Source: Zantedeschia hybrid cultivar (lineage: Eukaryota; Streptophyta; Magnoliopsida; Alismatales; Araceae). From it: a stretch of 64,000 nt of DNA. This document shows, one piece after another, positions 28,513 through 40,818 of the stretch. The stretch lies in NCBI GenBank assembly GCA_030544215.1, contig JARZZO010000011.1, forward strand, positions 41,001-105,000, in the 5' to 3' direction. The notes beneath the pieces were generated by a model. It saw nothing but the letters and a program-made list of their open reading frames with translations, did not search any database and had not been told where the DNA came from. Position 1 is the stretch's first letter. Every line of letters begins with the position of its first letter. Made by a program: the position numbers and the translations under genes.

Positions 28513-31500
28513 TCCAGACGTCGACTTGTCTCCCTTTGCAGGACGAACAAGGTACAAATCGCTGCAATTTTAGAACCCATGATTCAGAATTCTTCGATGC
28601 TCGCCCTATCTCTTAAATTGGGTCTCTCTCAATGCCTCTCTAGTGGTACTCCTCACGGCAAAGTTTGGGTCTTCTGGCATAATTCTATCTCTGTGGATGT
28701 GTTTACTATTCATGAGTCTTTTATTACTCTGAAGGTAACTGGCCAAATAGTTCATTATGTCACTTTTATTTATGCCAGTTGTCACCTTTGGGAGACTATT
28801 ACTTCTTTGTCTATATCTGACCCCTGGATGATTGTGGGTGACTTTAATTCTGTTCTTTACTCTCATGAAAAATATGGCGGCAATGCACCGCAACATGCTT
28901 CTGTGAATGCCTTCCACTCTCTCTTACAGGATAGCAATCTCATGGATCTTGGCTTTAGTGGCCCTTCCTACACCTGGAGAAACGGTCAGCAAGGTATTGG
29001 TTCCATTAAAGCCAGATTGGACAGAGGTTTGGCTAACCCAGCTTGGTTCTCCTCTTTTAGTTCTCTTGTGAGTCATTTACATCATATCAATTCTGATCAT
29101 AGTCCTCTTCTGGTTTCCTACCATTGCACTAATGCCCCGAGACAATCACATTTTAAATTCCTTAAGATGTGGACTAGACACAGAGATTTTCTTCGTGTGG
29201 TTAAATCCTGTTGGCATCAGCCTTTACATGCTTCTCCTCTCTTCAGGCTAAGTGCCAAATTGAAGAGACTAAGATCCACGTTGAAGACTTGGAATAAAAG
29301 TGTTTTTGGCAACATTTTTCAGCATATCTTACAGGCGGAGGAGAAGGTCAATTCATTACAAATTAGTTTTGATAATCATCCTTCTGATAATTCATTTTCT
29401 GAGCTTTCTGCAGCTAAAAAGGATCTAGATGAGCTCCTCTTACGGCAAGAGATATTCTGGAGGCAAAAATCTCATCTCAAATGGCTCAAAGAGGGCGATC
29501 AAAACTCAGCCTTCTTCCACTCTATTGTTAATGAAAGGCGAAGGAAAAACTTTATTCACAAACTGGTTAACGATCAGGGGAACGATGTTACTGACCAAGA
29601 TGCTTTACTTTCCATGGCCATAGCTTATTATCAAAATCTGTTTACTTCTGAGCCGCCTACTATGAACAACAGTGGTCTTCTGCAATATATTCCTACTATT
29701 GTCTCTGATGCAGATAATCAAGCTTTGATGGCTACTCCAACTATAGAGGAAGTCAAGGATTCGGTCTTCTCTTTAAGCCCTGATAGTGCCCCTGGACCTG
29801 ATGGCTTTTCTGGTGATTTCTTTACCTCTTGCTGGGATATCATATCTGTTGATATTTATGATGCTGTCAAGGAGTTCTTTAATGGAAGCTTCCTTCCTAA
29901 AGCTTATACCTCCACTCACCTCGTGCTAATTCCCAAAGGAGAGTCTCCTAATACTCTGAAGGATTTTAGGCCTATCAGTCTGTGCAATTTCACTTATAAG
30001 ATTATCTCACTCATCATATGCAAAAGATTATCTCTTATTCTGCCTGCCCTTATTTCCCCTCTTCAGGGAGCCTTTGTTAAAGGCAGAGATATGGCTGACA
30101 ACATCTGTCTTGCTCAGGAGCTTACCCATAGCATCTCTAAGAAGGTCAGAGGTCATAACATCATTTTCAAACTCGACATGATGAAAGCATACGACAGATT
30201 GGAATGGTCTTACCTATTTGATGTGCTGCATAAATTTGGCTTCTCCCCCACATGGATTAACCTTATCAGAGGATTATTCACCAACTGCTGGTTTTCTGTC
30301 ATCCTCAACGGTAATGTTGGTGGCTTCTTTACCTCCTCTCGTGGTCTTCGACAGGGAGACCCTTTGGCACCCAGTCTCTTCATTCTTGCTGAAGAGGCAT
30401 TCAGCAGAGGTCTTCAACAGCTGTGTCACAGAGGCATTATTACCCCTTATTCTACTTTCATTGAGGGGCCTATTATTTCGCATCTCCTATTTGCTGATGA
30501 TACCATTATCTTCACTAATGGCTCTCAAGGATCCTTACGCAGACTCATGGCTTTCCTGACCATTTATGAGAGATGCTCAGGTCAAAAGATTAACACAAGT
30601 AAGAGTTCTTTCTACATCACGGGATATACTCCTACTTGGAGAATCAATCAAGTATCTGCTAGAGTCTCTATTCCTCACAGGACCTTCCCTATCACTTATT
30701 TGGGCGCTCCTCTCTTCAAAGGTGCAGCTAAGGCAATATACTTTCATCCTCTCTTGGACAAGGTGAGAAACAGGCTAGCTTCTTGGAAATCTAATCTCCT
30801 TTCACCTGGTGGAAGACTGATCCTTATCAAGCATGTACTGTCTTCCATTCCTATACATATTCTTGCTGTTCTCACCCCTCCTAAGAGTATCCTTCACTCT
30901 TTAGAGAGGACATTTGCTGCTTTCTTTTGGGGATCTACTTCAACAGGGATGCGTAGGCATTGGATCGCTTGGAAACACCTGGCTAGGCCAACCTCTAAAG
31001 GTGGAATTGGTATTCGTTCTCTTCTGGAACTAGGAGCTGCCCTTAAGGTTAAATTATGCTGGAAAGTATACTCTAAAAAGGGCATATGGGGCGAGTATAT
31101 CAATCAGACCTACTTGCACAGGCATCATGTTTTTACTTGTCCTATGGTTGGCTCTCCTCACTGGAAGATGGTGCTTAAGCATAGACAATGGGTTCTCGAC
31201 AACACTTATTGGTCAGTGGGCCAGGGCCATATTTCCTTCTGGCATGATGATTGGACTGGTCATGGTCCTTTAAAGGATCATATTTCCGAGGATCAATGGA
31301 CTGCTATTGGTAATACCCAAGCTTGGTTAGTTCGCGATTATATCATTTCTGGTCAGCATCTATTACACTCATTACCTTCAGACATTGCTTCTATTCTCAT
31401 GGATTATATCGGCACATTTTTCACTCAACAAGACCATGATAAGATCATTTGGAAGCCGAATTCCTATGGGCTTTTTACCACTAAATCAGCTTGGCAAGTT

Positions 31501-32580
31501 GTTAGGCAGCATATACCTCCTCTCTCCATCTCTAAATGGATCTGGTGCACTCAAATACCCAAGAAGATCTCCATCTTTATTTACAGGGCCCTTGTTCACA
31601 AATTGCCTTTTGATTCCAATATTCAAAGAATAGGAATTCCATTGGCATCAAAGTGTGTGTGTTGCTTGCATGCTTCACGCGAGACCCTCAATCATGCCTT
31701 GGCTCATGGAGATTGGGCTTCCCACTGTTGGCGATTCTTTCAGGATAGATGTGGTCTTAATTTCCAGATGAGCTCCTTTCATCACATATTATGTTCCTTT
31801 ATTACCCTAGCCTCAGGTACATCTCTTTACTCTTTTATTATGGGCATAACTCCTACCATTGTTGCATGGTTCCTTTGGAAAGCTAGATGCTCTGCCAAAT
31901 TTGATGGCACTCACTCAAGTAAGGAAAGCATCCTATATCAGAGCCTATATCTTATTCGTGACCTTGCCGCTATGTATCGCCCAAAATCTTCTTCTACAAT
32001 AGCACAGAGATCTCTTTTACAAATCCTGGGCGTTGTTGACAGTTTTTCTCCCTCACTACCAGTCATTGTTAGATGGATTCATCCTCCAACAGGTAAATTT
32101 AAACTCAACACTGATAGTTGTTGTAGAGGTAATCCTGGTATTTCTGCAGGTTCTGCTATTCTCAGAAATGACAAAGGTAAATTTGTTATGGCAACTTGTG
32201 CTTTCTTTGGTTATACTCACAGCATCATTTCTGAACTCAGGGCTATTATCATTGGTCTGCAAATGTGTCTCCAACGAGGTTTTACTTGTTTGATTGTTGA
32301 ATCTGATTGCTTTGCTCTTATCACTCTTATGATTTCTGCAAATCCTACTGTCCCTTGGATGTTGTTTCTTTGGTGGTTTGAGTTCTGCTCTCTCAGGGTT
32401 GCGATGGACCTTCATTTCTGCCATACAGTTAGAGAAGCCAACAAAGCGGCTGACGCTCTGGCCAACCATTCCTGCGACCTTCAGCTCGGTCAAGACTTCC
32501 CTGATTCTTCCTCTTTGCCTACCATTGTAAAAGGGGAGATCACTTCTGATAAAAGTGGTCTTCCCCATCTGAGGATTTGA
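28465..32580 (+). CDS. LINE ORF2 polyprotein (APE-RT-RNase H), copy E, open with 6-codon deletion
   Basis: The 1,371-residue frame is open from the coupled ATG to the TGA at 32578-32580. The endonuclease motifs WNIRG, EPM, GDFN, RLDR and SDHSPL are present, but six residues between YASCHL and WETI (near 28785) are absent compared with B, C, F and H, an in-frame 18-nt deletion probably made between the similar CATCTT/CACCTT sequences. The reverse transcriptase is complete (LDMMKAYDRLEW, RGLRQGDPLAPS, FADD). RNase H reads NTDS instead of NTDG at its first motif, but the Asp is kept; SELRAI, ESDC and REANKAADALAN follow. The deletion lies before the GDFN strand and could weaken the nuclease. The frame opens earlier at 28312, inside ORF1, but the conserved start is 28465. 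Confidence 0.92.
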   Translation: MVNILVWNIRGVGNSPSRRRLVSLCRTNKVQIAAILEPMIQNSSMLALSLKLGLSQCLSSGTPHGKVWVFWHNSISVDVFTIHESFITLKVTGQIVHYVTFIYASCHLWETITSLSISDPWMIVGDFNSVLYSHEKYGGNAPQHASVNAFHSLLQDSNLMDLGFSGPSYTWRNGQQGIGSIKARLDRGLANPAWFSSFSSLVSHLHHINSDHSPLLVSYHCTNAPRQSHFKFLKMWTRHRDFLRVVKSCWHQPLHASPLFRLSAKLKRLRSTLKTWNKSVFGNIFQHILQAEEKVNSLQISFDNHPSDNSFSELSAAKKDLDELLLRQEIFWRQKSHLKWLKEGDQNSAFFHSIVNERRRKNFIHKLVNDQGNDVTDQDALLSMAIAYYQNLFTSEPPTMNNSGLLQYIPTIVSDADNQALMATPTIEEVKDSVFSLSPDSAPGPDGFSGDFFTSCWDIISVDIYDAVKEFFNGSFLPKAYTSTHLVLIPKGESPNTLKDFRPISLCNFTYKIISLIICKRLSLILPALISPLQGAFVKGRDMADNICLAQELTHSISKKVRGHNIIFKLDMMKAYDRLEWSYLFDVLHKFGFSPTWINLIRGLFTNCWFSVILNGNVGGFFTSSRGLRQGDPLAPSLFILAEEAFSRGLQQLCHRGIITPYSTFIEGPIISHLLFADDTIIFTNGSQGSLRRLMAFLTIYERCSGQKINTSKSSFYITGYTPTWRINQVSARVSIPHRTFPITYLGAPLFKGAAKAIYFHPLLDKVRNRLASWKSNLLSPGGRLILIKHVLSSIPIHILAVLTPPKSILHSLERTFAAFFWGSTSTGMRRHWIAWKHLARPTSKGGIGIRSLLELGAALKVKLCWKVYSKKGIWGEYINQTYLHRHHVFTCPMVGSPHWKMVLKHRQWVLDNTYWSVGQGHISFWHDDWTGHGPLKDHISEDQWTAIGNTQAWLVRDYIISGQHLLHSLPSDIASILMDYIGTFFTQQDHDKIIWKPNSYGLFTTKSAWQVVRQHIPPLSISKWIWCTQIPKKISIFIYRALVHKLPFDSNIQRIGIPLASKCVCCLHASRETLNHALAHGDWASHCWRFFQDRCGLNFQMSSFHHILCSFITLASGTSLYSFIMGITPTIVAWFLWKARCSAKFDGTHSSKESILYQSLYLIRDLAAMYRPKSSSTIAQRSLLQILGVVDSFSPSLPVIVRWIHPPTGKFKLNTDSCCRGNPGISAGSAILRNDKGKFVMATCAFFGYTHSIISELRAIIIGLQMCLQRGFTCLIVESDCFALITLMISANPTVPWMLFLWWFEFCSLRVAMDLHFCHTVREANKAADALANHSCDLQLGQDFPDSSSLPTIVKGEITSDKSGLPHLRI

Positions 32581-32740
32581 GGGTTTTTCTCTGTAGGGGT
32601 TTCTTGGGTTCATTAATGTACCCTCCTAGGGGTAAGGTGGCATGTCCCCCCCATGTAATTCTGCTTTTTATGCAATAAAACACCAAGGTCCGGCCCAGGG
32701 TCCTAGATAAATTCCTGGGTTAAAAAAAAAAAAAAAAAAA
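32581..32740 (+). promoter_or_regulatory. 3' UTR, terminal stem-loop and poly(A), copy E
   Basis: AATAAA is at 32674-32679. The terminal stem pairs CCCAGG (32694-32699) with CCTGGG (32714-32719). Poly(A) 32722-32740. The UTR matches copy C, not B or F. Confidence 0.7.
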
Positions 32741-32897
32741 CCCTAAACCCAAAACCCTAAACCCTAAACCCTAAAACCCTAAAACCCTAAACCCTAAACC
32801 CTAAACCCTAAACCCTAAACCCTAAAACCCTAAACCCTAAACCCTAAACCCTAAAACCCTAAAACCCTAAACCCTAAACCCTAAACCCTAAACACTC
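32741..32897 (+). repeat. Telomeric repeat tract 5
   Basis: About 153 bp of CCCTAAA units with interspersed CCCTAAAA and one CCCAAAA, ending CTAAACA before the 5' end of copy F. Confidence 0.96.
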
Positions 32898-32903
32898 CTT
32901 TTC

Positions 32904-33000
32904 CTTCTCTCTCCTCAGCTTCTAGAGAGAGAAGCTCTGGGATTTCTCCCTTGGCCGCCGTCGGCCATGGCCGGCCCTGAGGGGGGCGGCCGGCCCCCCC
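32904..33000 (+). promoter_or_regulatory. 5' structural cassette of copy F
   Basis: Hairpin 1 pairs CTTCTCTCTC (32904-32913) with GAGAGAGAAG (32925-32934). The ATG (32967) sits in GGCCATGGCC. G6 (32981-32986) pairs with the C run ending at 33000. Confidence 0.68.
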
Positions 33001-36000
33001 ATGCGCTTCTGTCCTCTCTGCCTGCCCCCTCAGCCCAGCCTCTACCCTCGCCCCCCTCCTCCCAATCTCTGGCGCGCCAGTCCGCGGTCTCCGTCTCCCT
33101 CCCTCTCTGCTCTTCCTCCTTGCAGGCTGCCGCACCTGGGTCGGCTGGGTTGCTTCCTTCGCAGAGCCAGGCTCCCCCCGCCTCCCTCCCTGCCCAGCTC
33201 ACGCCCAAGGTGCCAGCATGGGGCTCCTCTGGCTCGAAGAGCTTTGCCCAGGTCATCAAAGACAGCAAGCTGCTCCCCGAGGTCGATCTTCCCGTTCACG
33301 CCCCTGCCTTCACAGACTTGGGCGAGCCCGCCGTTTTCTTCACTCAGGAGGAGATCGACACCGCGCTTATCCCCTTCAAATATGCACTTGTCGCCAAGAC
33401 ACCGTATGGCCGGCCACCCTTCCCCGAGATCAAGCTCCTGCTCACACAGCGCCTTGGATTGCTGCAAGACTTCGTCCTCAGTGCGCTCGACAACAGACAC
33501 TTACTGATCCGCTGCGCTGCCGAAGAAGACTACCTGAAGCTTCTCCTCCGCGAGCAACTCCTTGTCAAAGGGTATCTTTTCAAGTACCTCAAATGGATGC
33601 CCGAGTTTGAATGCGGCACCGAGCCACCCATCATCCCTGTCTGGGTCACGTTTCCGGCGCTTAAACCCCATCTGTTCCATGAACCATGTGTTCGTTCCAT
33701 CGCGGGTAATATTGGGCGAGTCCTCCAGGTCGCCCTCAGCACCTCCCAACTCACGAATACCTCTTCCGCGCGAGCATGCGTTGAACTCAACATCCTTCAA
33801 CACAAACCACCACGGATTTGGATTGGCATGGGAGCCACCGGCTACTACCAGGAGGTATGTTACCCCCCTGTCCCCCCTTATTGCACCTACTGCAGGCTTG
33901 TGGGACATGAAGTTTCAGCTTGCCGCCGATCTGCAAAGAAGAATAAGTCCCTGGTGGCTCTGCAACCCAACGTGGAACCCGCCCCGGGTAACGGTCAGCT
34001 GCCATCTGCCGATGCCCCCCCTCGCCCAAGCGAGCCTCTGAAGATGCCCCCGTCTTCCTCACAAGCCCCGGCGGAACCCAACGCTGCTGTCAAACTGGCC
34101 GTGCCTGGAGCTAGGGTTTCTCAGGCCCCCAACGGCGCTGGAAAGAAACCCCAACGCTGGGTTTCCAAGATCACATCTCAGCCCCACATCAATATCTCCA
34201 ATGCCTTTGCTGCCCTTGGATCGTCTTCCGAAGACCCTGGTGCCCCCACTGCTGAGATCCTCCAACCGCCTCCCACTGTTGATCTTGATCCTCCTACCTC
34301 AGACGCTCTGCGACCTGATGACGTGCTGTCATCCTCCTCTTTCCCTTCCCAGCTATCCTTGGTGGCTCCGCCTCTCCCAGGCCTTGCTTTACCCCCGTCT
34401 AAGCCTCTAAAGAAGCCCGCTGACGCCCCTGACAGGCCTACCCCCCTGCCCTCTTCTCTGGCTCGTCTGTAGCAACCCCCCCAGGCTACGCAACCCCAGC
34501 TCCCGGCGACTGTCTCGGCTTTACCACCCTCGGGCTCCCAGGGCCCTCCCGAGATGCCTACCTATCACGCGTCTCTCAACAAGCCCCTGCCGGCTCGCCA
34601 GAGTGCTGATGGGTCCCAAACCATGATCAACCATGGCTTGGCCGACACCATTGTGGCCATCGCGGACCAGGAACCTACCACTCTCCCCCCGTCTGCCATC
34701 ACCTGCCTGGAGCCCCCTTCGGGTCATACTACTCCCAGAGCCACGAGGACTCCTATCGCCATGCAAGCTGCCACGTCCCTGCCTGTGGTACCCACAGCCC
34801 CACCTTGTGTTGATCGCCCTGAGGACTTTGCGCCCGGCTACGCCCCTATTGATGTGCCTCGGCTCACGCCTCAAAACCAGGTGCCCTTGCAACCTCCTAT
34901 AGCTGTTGCTGACACTACCCTCGGAACCAGGTGCCTGCCTTTGAGGAGACCCAGCGCCATGCACGTGGCTTCTTCGACGCCAGCTATGCCCACAGCTACC
35001 CCCTCCGCCGATCAGGCCTCTCTTCTGGGATGCCCATCAGGTGTTCGTCTGCAGACCACCCAGATACAAGAGGGACGCACGCACACGCCCTTTCATGGGC
35101 CCTGGGCTGATCACTCCACTGACGCCTCCACGCCAGCCCGTTTGCGTCTGCAGGACCCTACTCCTCTTATTGTTAATGGGCCGAGCCCCCTCAATGATGC
35201 TTCACGCCCCGCTCGTCAGAAGCCCATGACCTACGCCGCTGCCTATCACCCACAACAGCCTCCTACAGATGAACAGGGTACTGCTGGGGTTTGTCTGCCG
35301 AGTACTGTCATCATCGAAGACTCCCAAGTCGTCTCCACGGATTCTGTGCCAGCTCCCATTATGCCTCCGCCACCAGACACCTCATGGAACACCCCCAGCG
35401 CCATGCACGGGCCTACGCTTCTACCTTCGACAACAACAGCCCCCCCCCTAGATGGGTGCCTCCAGAACCTCCCTCCACTTGGTGGTCCACCAGGTGCATG
35501 CAGGGTCGATGGGTCCTTCCTGCAGGACAACGCGATCTCCGGAGATGGCCAGGCGGCCCCCTCGAGCCCCGCACCTGCCCGCCCTTCGCCACCGGCACGC
35601 CCAGGCCTCGAACCTGTGACGCAGACGCCCAGGGCCATGCTTGGCGCCACGCTACCGCCGCTCACTCTCAACAGCCTGCCAGGTGTTCGACCATTATCCT
35701 CAACCAGCGCCGACAGCCGCTCCTCGCAGAAGCACCCTTTGCAGGCATCGGAGGCCCAGCGTAGCCTGCCACCCCTGCTTACTGAGGTCCAGCACACCTC
35801 CTCTGTGGGGCCCACGCTCCAGCTGACTCGGACTAGTCTTCTTCGTGGCAAGACGTCGAGCAACAACCGGCCAGCAGCTTCGTCGGGTGACTGCCTGATG
35901 GCCCAGGCCCAGCAGCAGATTCAGCTCTGCTCTAGCAAACAGGGCCCAACAATTCTTCCTGGTAATGGGCCAGCCACCCTGCACGGTCAGCTCCCATCCG

Positions 36001-36692
36001 TGGGTAACGCTGATCAGCAGTGCACTAGTCGCCATCCCCCACCCCACGGATCGCCGGTAAGTTCTTCTTCAGGCCCAATGGTAAGTCTCAATACTCCCCA
36101 GACCTCTACTTCAATTAGTACTGCTATCATCCCTAATTATGTGGCTATCTCGGATCCCATCTCTCATTGCATGACTAACCTTGAAGATCCAACCATCCCG
36201 CTTCATGATAACCCTTTTAATGATGTTCTTTGCTCCCGCCCTAATTCTCTTTATGCCAGTGAGTTGCTTGGTGTAGTGGAGACTATTGCTCCGAATGAGG
36301 AGGCTGTCAACACCCCTCCCCCCATAGCTCGAACTTCTTCATGTGCTGACAAACAGGTTGTACCCTCTCCTTCCGTGCATGCTGAGCAGCTCCCCAATGA
36401 TATCACACACTCAGACTCTCATGGGGCAAGACACGCCTCCCTGCTTGAGGCACTCAACCTTGACAGCTCTGCTCACCAACGGGAAAATAAATTTCTATTG
36501 GACATTCAAAAATTTTCCGACTCATTCGCTCATGCTGATTTTCCACAGGACTCCAACAATTATGGCCGTCAAGACACTACTTCCACCTTACCTGCGCCCC
36601 AGCAAGACATCTCCAGCAGCCTGCTTTTGGACCAACAAAAGAGCACAAGGCTCACACGTGCTCAAAAGAAGAAAACTAAGTTTAATGGTTAA
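32967..36692 (+). pseudogene. LINE ORF1 (DUF4283 + CCHC), copy F, one nonsense codon
   Basis: The frame is continuous from the conserved ATG except for TAG at 34470-34472. The 501 residues before it include DUF4283 (LGEPAVFF ... RIWIGMG) and the knuckle near 306-319 (CTYCRLVGHEVSAC). After the stop the same frame is open from about 34473 to 36692, giving the Pro/Ser/Thr tail and basic end TRLTRAQKKKTKFNG. A truncated product would still hold the folded part of the protein. The tail shares blocks with copy B (SAMHVASSTPAMP) and copy C (DSQVVSTD, NLPPLGGPPGAC). Confidence 0.87.
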
Positions 36693-36732
36693 TATTCTTG
36701 TTTGGAATATCAGGGGAATTGGCAACTCCCCC
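36685..36732 (+). promoter_or_regulatory. ORF1/ORF2 overlap and downstream hairpin, copy F
   Basis: The overlap is ATGGTTAA. The hairpin starts at 36713 with GGGGAATT, loop GGC, AACTCCCC; it has an A-C mismatch but lacks the bulge seen in B and C. Confidence 0.5.
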
Positions 36733-39700
36733 TCTAAACGTCGTCTCGCTTCCCTCTGCAAGACCAACAAGATTCAAATTGCTGCAATTTTAGAGCCCAT
36801 GGTTCAGAACTCTTCTATGCTGGCTTTATCTCTCAAGTTGGGCCTCTCCCAATGCCTCTCTAGTGGTAATCCTCATGGTAAAGTTTGGATTTTCTGGCAT
36901 AATTCTATCTCTGTGGACGTGATTACTACTCATGCGTCTTTTATCACTGTGAAGATAACTGGCCCAATTGTCCACTATGTCACTTTCATTTATGCTAGTT
37001 GTCACCTTCAGGACAGAATCCATATTTGGGACGCTATCACTTCTCAGCCTATTACTGCCCCCTGGATGATTGTGGGTGATTTTAATGCTGTCCTTTACTC
37101 CCATCAAAAACTTGGCGGCAATGCACCACAGCATGTTTCTGTGAATGCCTTTCACTCTTTCTTACAGGATGGCAACCTCATGGACCTTGGCTTTAGTGGC
37201 ACTCCTTATACTTGGAGAAATGGTCAGCAAGGTACTTGTTCCATTAAAGCAAGATTGGACAGAGGTTTGGCTAACCCATCTTGGCTTTCCTACTTTAGCA
37301 CTACTGTTAGCCATTTACATCATATCAATTCTGATCATAGTCCGCTGTTTGTTTCTTATCATTGCTCTAATGCCCCTGGCAAATCACATTTTAAATTTCC
37401 GAGGATGTGGACTAGACACAGTGACTTCACCCAGGTGGTTAGAGCCTGTTGGTGTCAGCCTTTACACGCTTCCCCTCTTTTCAGGCTTAGTGCTAAATTG
37501 AAGAGACTGAGAGCCACTTTGAAGTCTTGGAATAAAAGTGTTTTTGGCAACATTTTTCAGCACATCTTGCAGGCAGAGGAGAAGGTTAATTCATTACAAA
37601 TCATTGTTGATAATCATCCTTCTGATAATTCATTTTCTGAGCTTTCTGCAGCTAAAAAGGATCTGGATGAGTTCCTCTTACGACAAGAGATATACTGGAG
37701 GCAAAAATCTCATCTCAAATGGCTCAAGGAGGGCGACCAAAACTCAGCCTTCTTCCACTCCATTGTTAATGAAAGACGAAGGAAAAACTTTATTCACAAA
37801 CTGGTTAACGACCAGGGGGATGATGTTACTGACCAAGATGCTTTACTTTCCATGGCCATAGCTTATTATCAAAATCTGTTTACTTCTGAGCCGCCTACTA
37901 TGAACAACAGTGGTCTTCTGCAGTATATTCCTACTATTGTCTCTGATGCAGATAATCAAGCTTTGATGGCTACTCCAACTATAGAGGAAGTCAAGGATTC
38001 GGTCTTCTCTTTAAGCCCTGATAGTGCCCCTGGACCTGATGGCTTTTCTGGTGATTTCTTTACCTCTTGCTGGGATATCATATCTGTTGATATTTATGAT
38101 GCTGTCAAGGAGTTCTTCAATGGAAGCTTCCTTCCTAAAGCTTATACCTCCACTCACCTCGTGCTAATTCCCAAAGGAGAGTCTCCTAATACTCTGAAGG
38201 ATTTTAGGCCTATCAGCCTGTGCAACTTCACTTATAAGATTATCTCACTCATCATATGCAAAAGATTATCTCTTATTCTGCCTGCCCTTATTTCTCCTCT
38301 CCAGGGAGCCTTTGTTAAAGGCAGAGATATGGCTGACAACATCTGTCTTGCTCAGGAGCTTACCCATAGCATCTCTAAGAAGGTCAGAGGACATAACATC
38401 ATTTTCAAACTCGACATGATGAAAGCATACGACAGATTGGAATGGTCTTACTTATTTGATGTGCTGCATAAATTTGGCTTCTCCCCCATGTGGATTAACC
38501 TTATCAGAGAATTATTCACCAACTGCTGGTTTTCTGTCATCTTCAACGGTAATGTTGGTGGCTTCTTTACCTCCTCTCGTGGTCTTCGACAGGGAGACCC
38601 TTTGGCACTCAGTCTCTTCATTCTTGCTGAAGAGGCATTCAGCAGAGGTCTTCAGCAGCTGTGTCACAGAGGCATTATTACCCCTTACTCTACTTTCACT
38701 GAGGGGCCTATTATTTCGCATCTCTTATTTGCTGATGATACCATTATCTTCACTAATGGCTCTTAAGGATCTTTACGCAGACTCATGGCTTTCCTGACCA
38801 TTTATGAGAGATGCTCAGGTCAAAAGATCAACACAAGCAAGAGTTCTTTCTACATTGCGGGATATACTCCTACTTGGAGAATCAATCAGGTAGCTGCTAG
38901 AGTCTCTATTCCTCACAGGGCTTTCCCTATCACTTATTTGGGTGCTCCTCTCTTCAAAGGAGCAGCTAAGGCAATATACTTCCATCCCCTCTTGGACAAG
39001 GTGAGAAATAGACTAGCTTCTTGAAAATCTAATCTCCTTTCGCCTGGTGGTAGACTGATCCTTATCAAGCATGTACTATCTTCCATTCCTATACATATTC
39101 TTGCTGTTCTCACCCCTCCTAAGAGTATTCTTCACTCTTTAGAGAGGACATTTGCTGCTTTCTTTTGGGGATCTACTTCAACAGGGATGCGTAGGCATTG
39201 GATCGCTTGGAAACACCTGGCTAGGCCAACCTCTGAAGGTGGAATTGGTATTCGTTCTCTTCTAGAGCTAGGGGCTGCCCTTAAGGTTAAATTATGCTGG
39301 AAAGTTTATTCTAAAAAGGGCATCTGGGGTGAGTACATCAATCAGACTTATCTGCACAGGCATCATATTTCTACTTGTCCTATGGTTGGTTCTCCTCATT
39401 GGAAGATGGTTCTTAAGCATAGACAATGGGTTCTTGACAACACCTATTGGTCAGTGGGCCAGGGCCATATTTCCTTCTGGCACGATGATTGGACTGGTCA
39501 TGGTCCTTTAAAGGATCACATTTCCGAGGATCAGTGGACTGCTATTGGTAATACCCAAGCTTGGTCGGTTTGCGATTACATCATGTCTGGTCAGCATCTA
39601 TTACACTCATTGCCTTCAGACATCGCTTCTATTATCATGGCTTATATTAGCACCTTTTCCACCCAACAAGACCAGGATAAGATTATCTGGAAGCCGAATT

Positions 39701-40818
39701 CCTATGGTTTTTTCACCACTAAATCAGCTTGGCAAGTTGTTAGGCAGCAGATACCTCCACTTTCCATCTCTAAATGGATCTGGTGTACTCAAATACCCAA
39801 GAAGATCTCCATCTTTATTTACAGGGCCCTTGTTCACAAATTGCCTTTTGACTCCAATATTCAAAGAATAGGTATTCCTTTGGCATCAAAGTGCGTATGT
39901 TGCTCGAAAGCCTCACGAGAGACTCTCAATCATGTCTTGGCCCATGGAGATTGGGCCTCCTACTGTTGGCGCTTCTTTCAAGATAGATGTGGGCTTACTT
40001 CTCAGATGAGCTCCTTTCACCACATATTTGGTTCCTTCATCACCCTAGCCTCAGGTACATCTCTTTACTCTTTTATTATGGGTATCATTCCTTCTATTGT
40101 TGCATGGTTTCTCTGGAAAGCCAGGTGTTCAGCCAAGTATGATGGTATCCACTCCCGTAAGGAAAGCATACTGCATCAGAGCCTCCACCTCATAAGAGAG
40201 CTTGCTGCCATGTATTCCCCAAAGTCCCCTTGTTCCTCTGCGCATAGAGCTGTACTGCAAGCAGTGGGGGTTGTGGATTCTTTCTCTCCCACGTTACAGG
40301 TACTGGTAAGATGGATGCATCCTTATACAGGTAAACTCAAACTTAACACTGATGGTTGCAGTAGAGGTAATCCTGGTAACTCTGCAGGTTCAGCTATTCT
40401 CAGAAATGATAAAGGTAAGTTCATAATGGCCACTTGTGCGTAATTTGGTCACACTCATAGTATCATTTCTGAACTTAAGGCGATCATTACCGGTCTCCAC
40501 ATGTGTCTTCAACGAGGTTTCTCTTCTCTTATTGTTGAATCTGATTGCCTCTCACTGATCACACTCATGACCTCTACTAATCCCACTATCCCTTGGATTC
40601 TTTTTCCTTGGTGGTTTGAGTTTTGTTCTCTCAGGGAAGCTATGGATCTTCACTTTTGCCATGCAGTTAGAGAAGCCAATAAAGCTGCTGATGCTCTGGC
40701 TAATTTCTCCTGCGACCAGCAAGTTGATAAAGTCTTCTTAGATTCTTCCGCTTTGCCTACTATTGTAAAAGGGGAAATCACTTCTGATAAAAGTGGTCTT
40801 CCCCACCTTAGGATTTGA
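36685..40818 (+). pseudogene. LINE ORF2 (APE-RT-RNase H), copy F, three nonsense codons
   Basis: A single frame of about 1,377 codons with no frameshift is broken by TAA at 38764-38766 (CAA elsewhere, just after FADD and IIFTNGS), TGA at 39022-39024 (TGG elsewhere) and TAA at 40441-40443 (TAC elsewhere, inside RNase H). The endonuclease domain and most of RT, including FADD, precede the first stop. The first two changes are C-to-T or G-to-A transitions and the third is a C-to-A transversion. One substitution changes LAPSLF to LALSLF in the RT. This copy cannot make a full-length protein. Confidence 0.9.

Larger units (their letters stand above)
25319..32740 (+). mobile_element. LINE copy E (subfamily II), full length, both ORFs open
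   Basis: About 7.4 kb with a 79-nt 5' UTR, ORF1 25398-28472, ORF2 28465-32580, 3' UTR and poly(A) 32722-32740. It is the only copy in the window in which both reading frames run without a stop or frameshift. It is a mosaic: the ORF1 N-terminus resembles C, the ORF1 C-terminus resembles B and H, the RT region resembles F, and the RNase H region plus 3' UTR resemble C. Confidence 0.95.
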
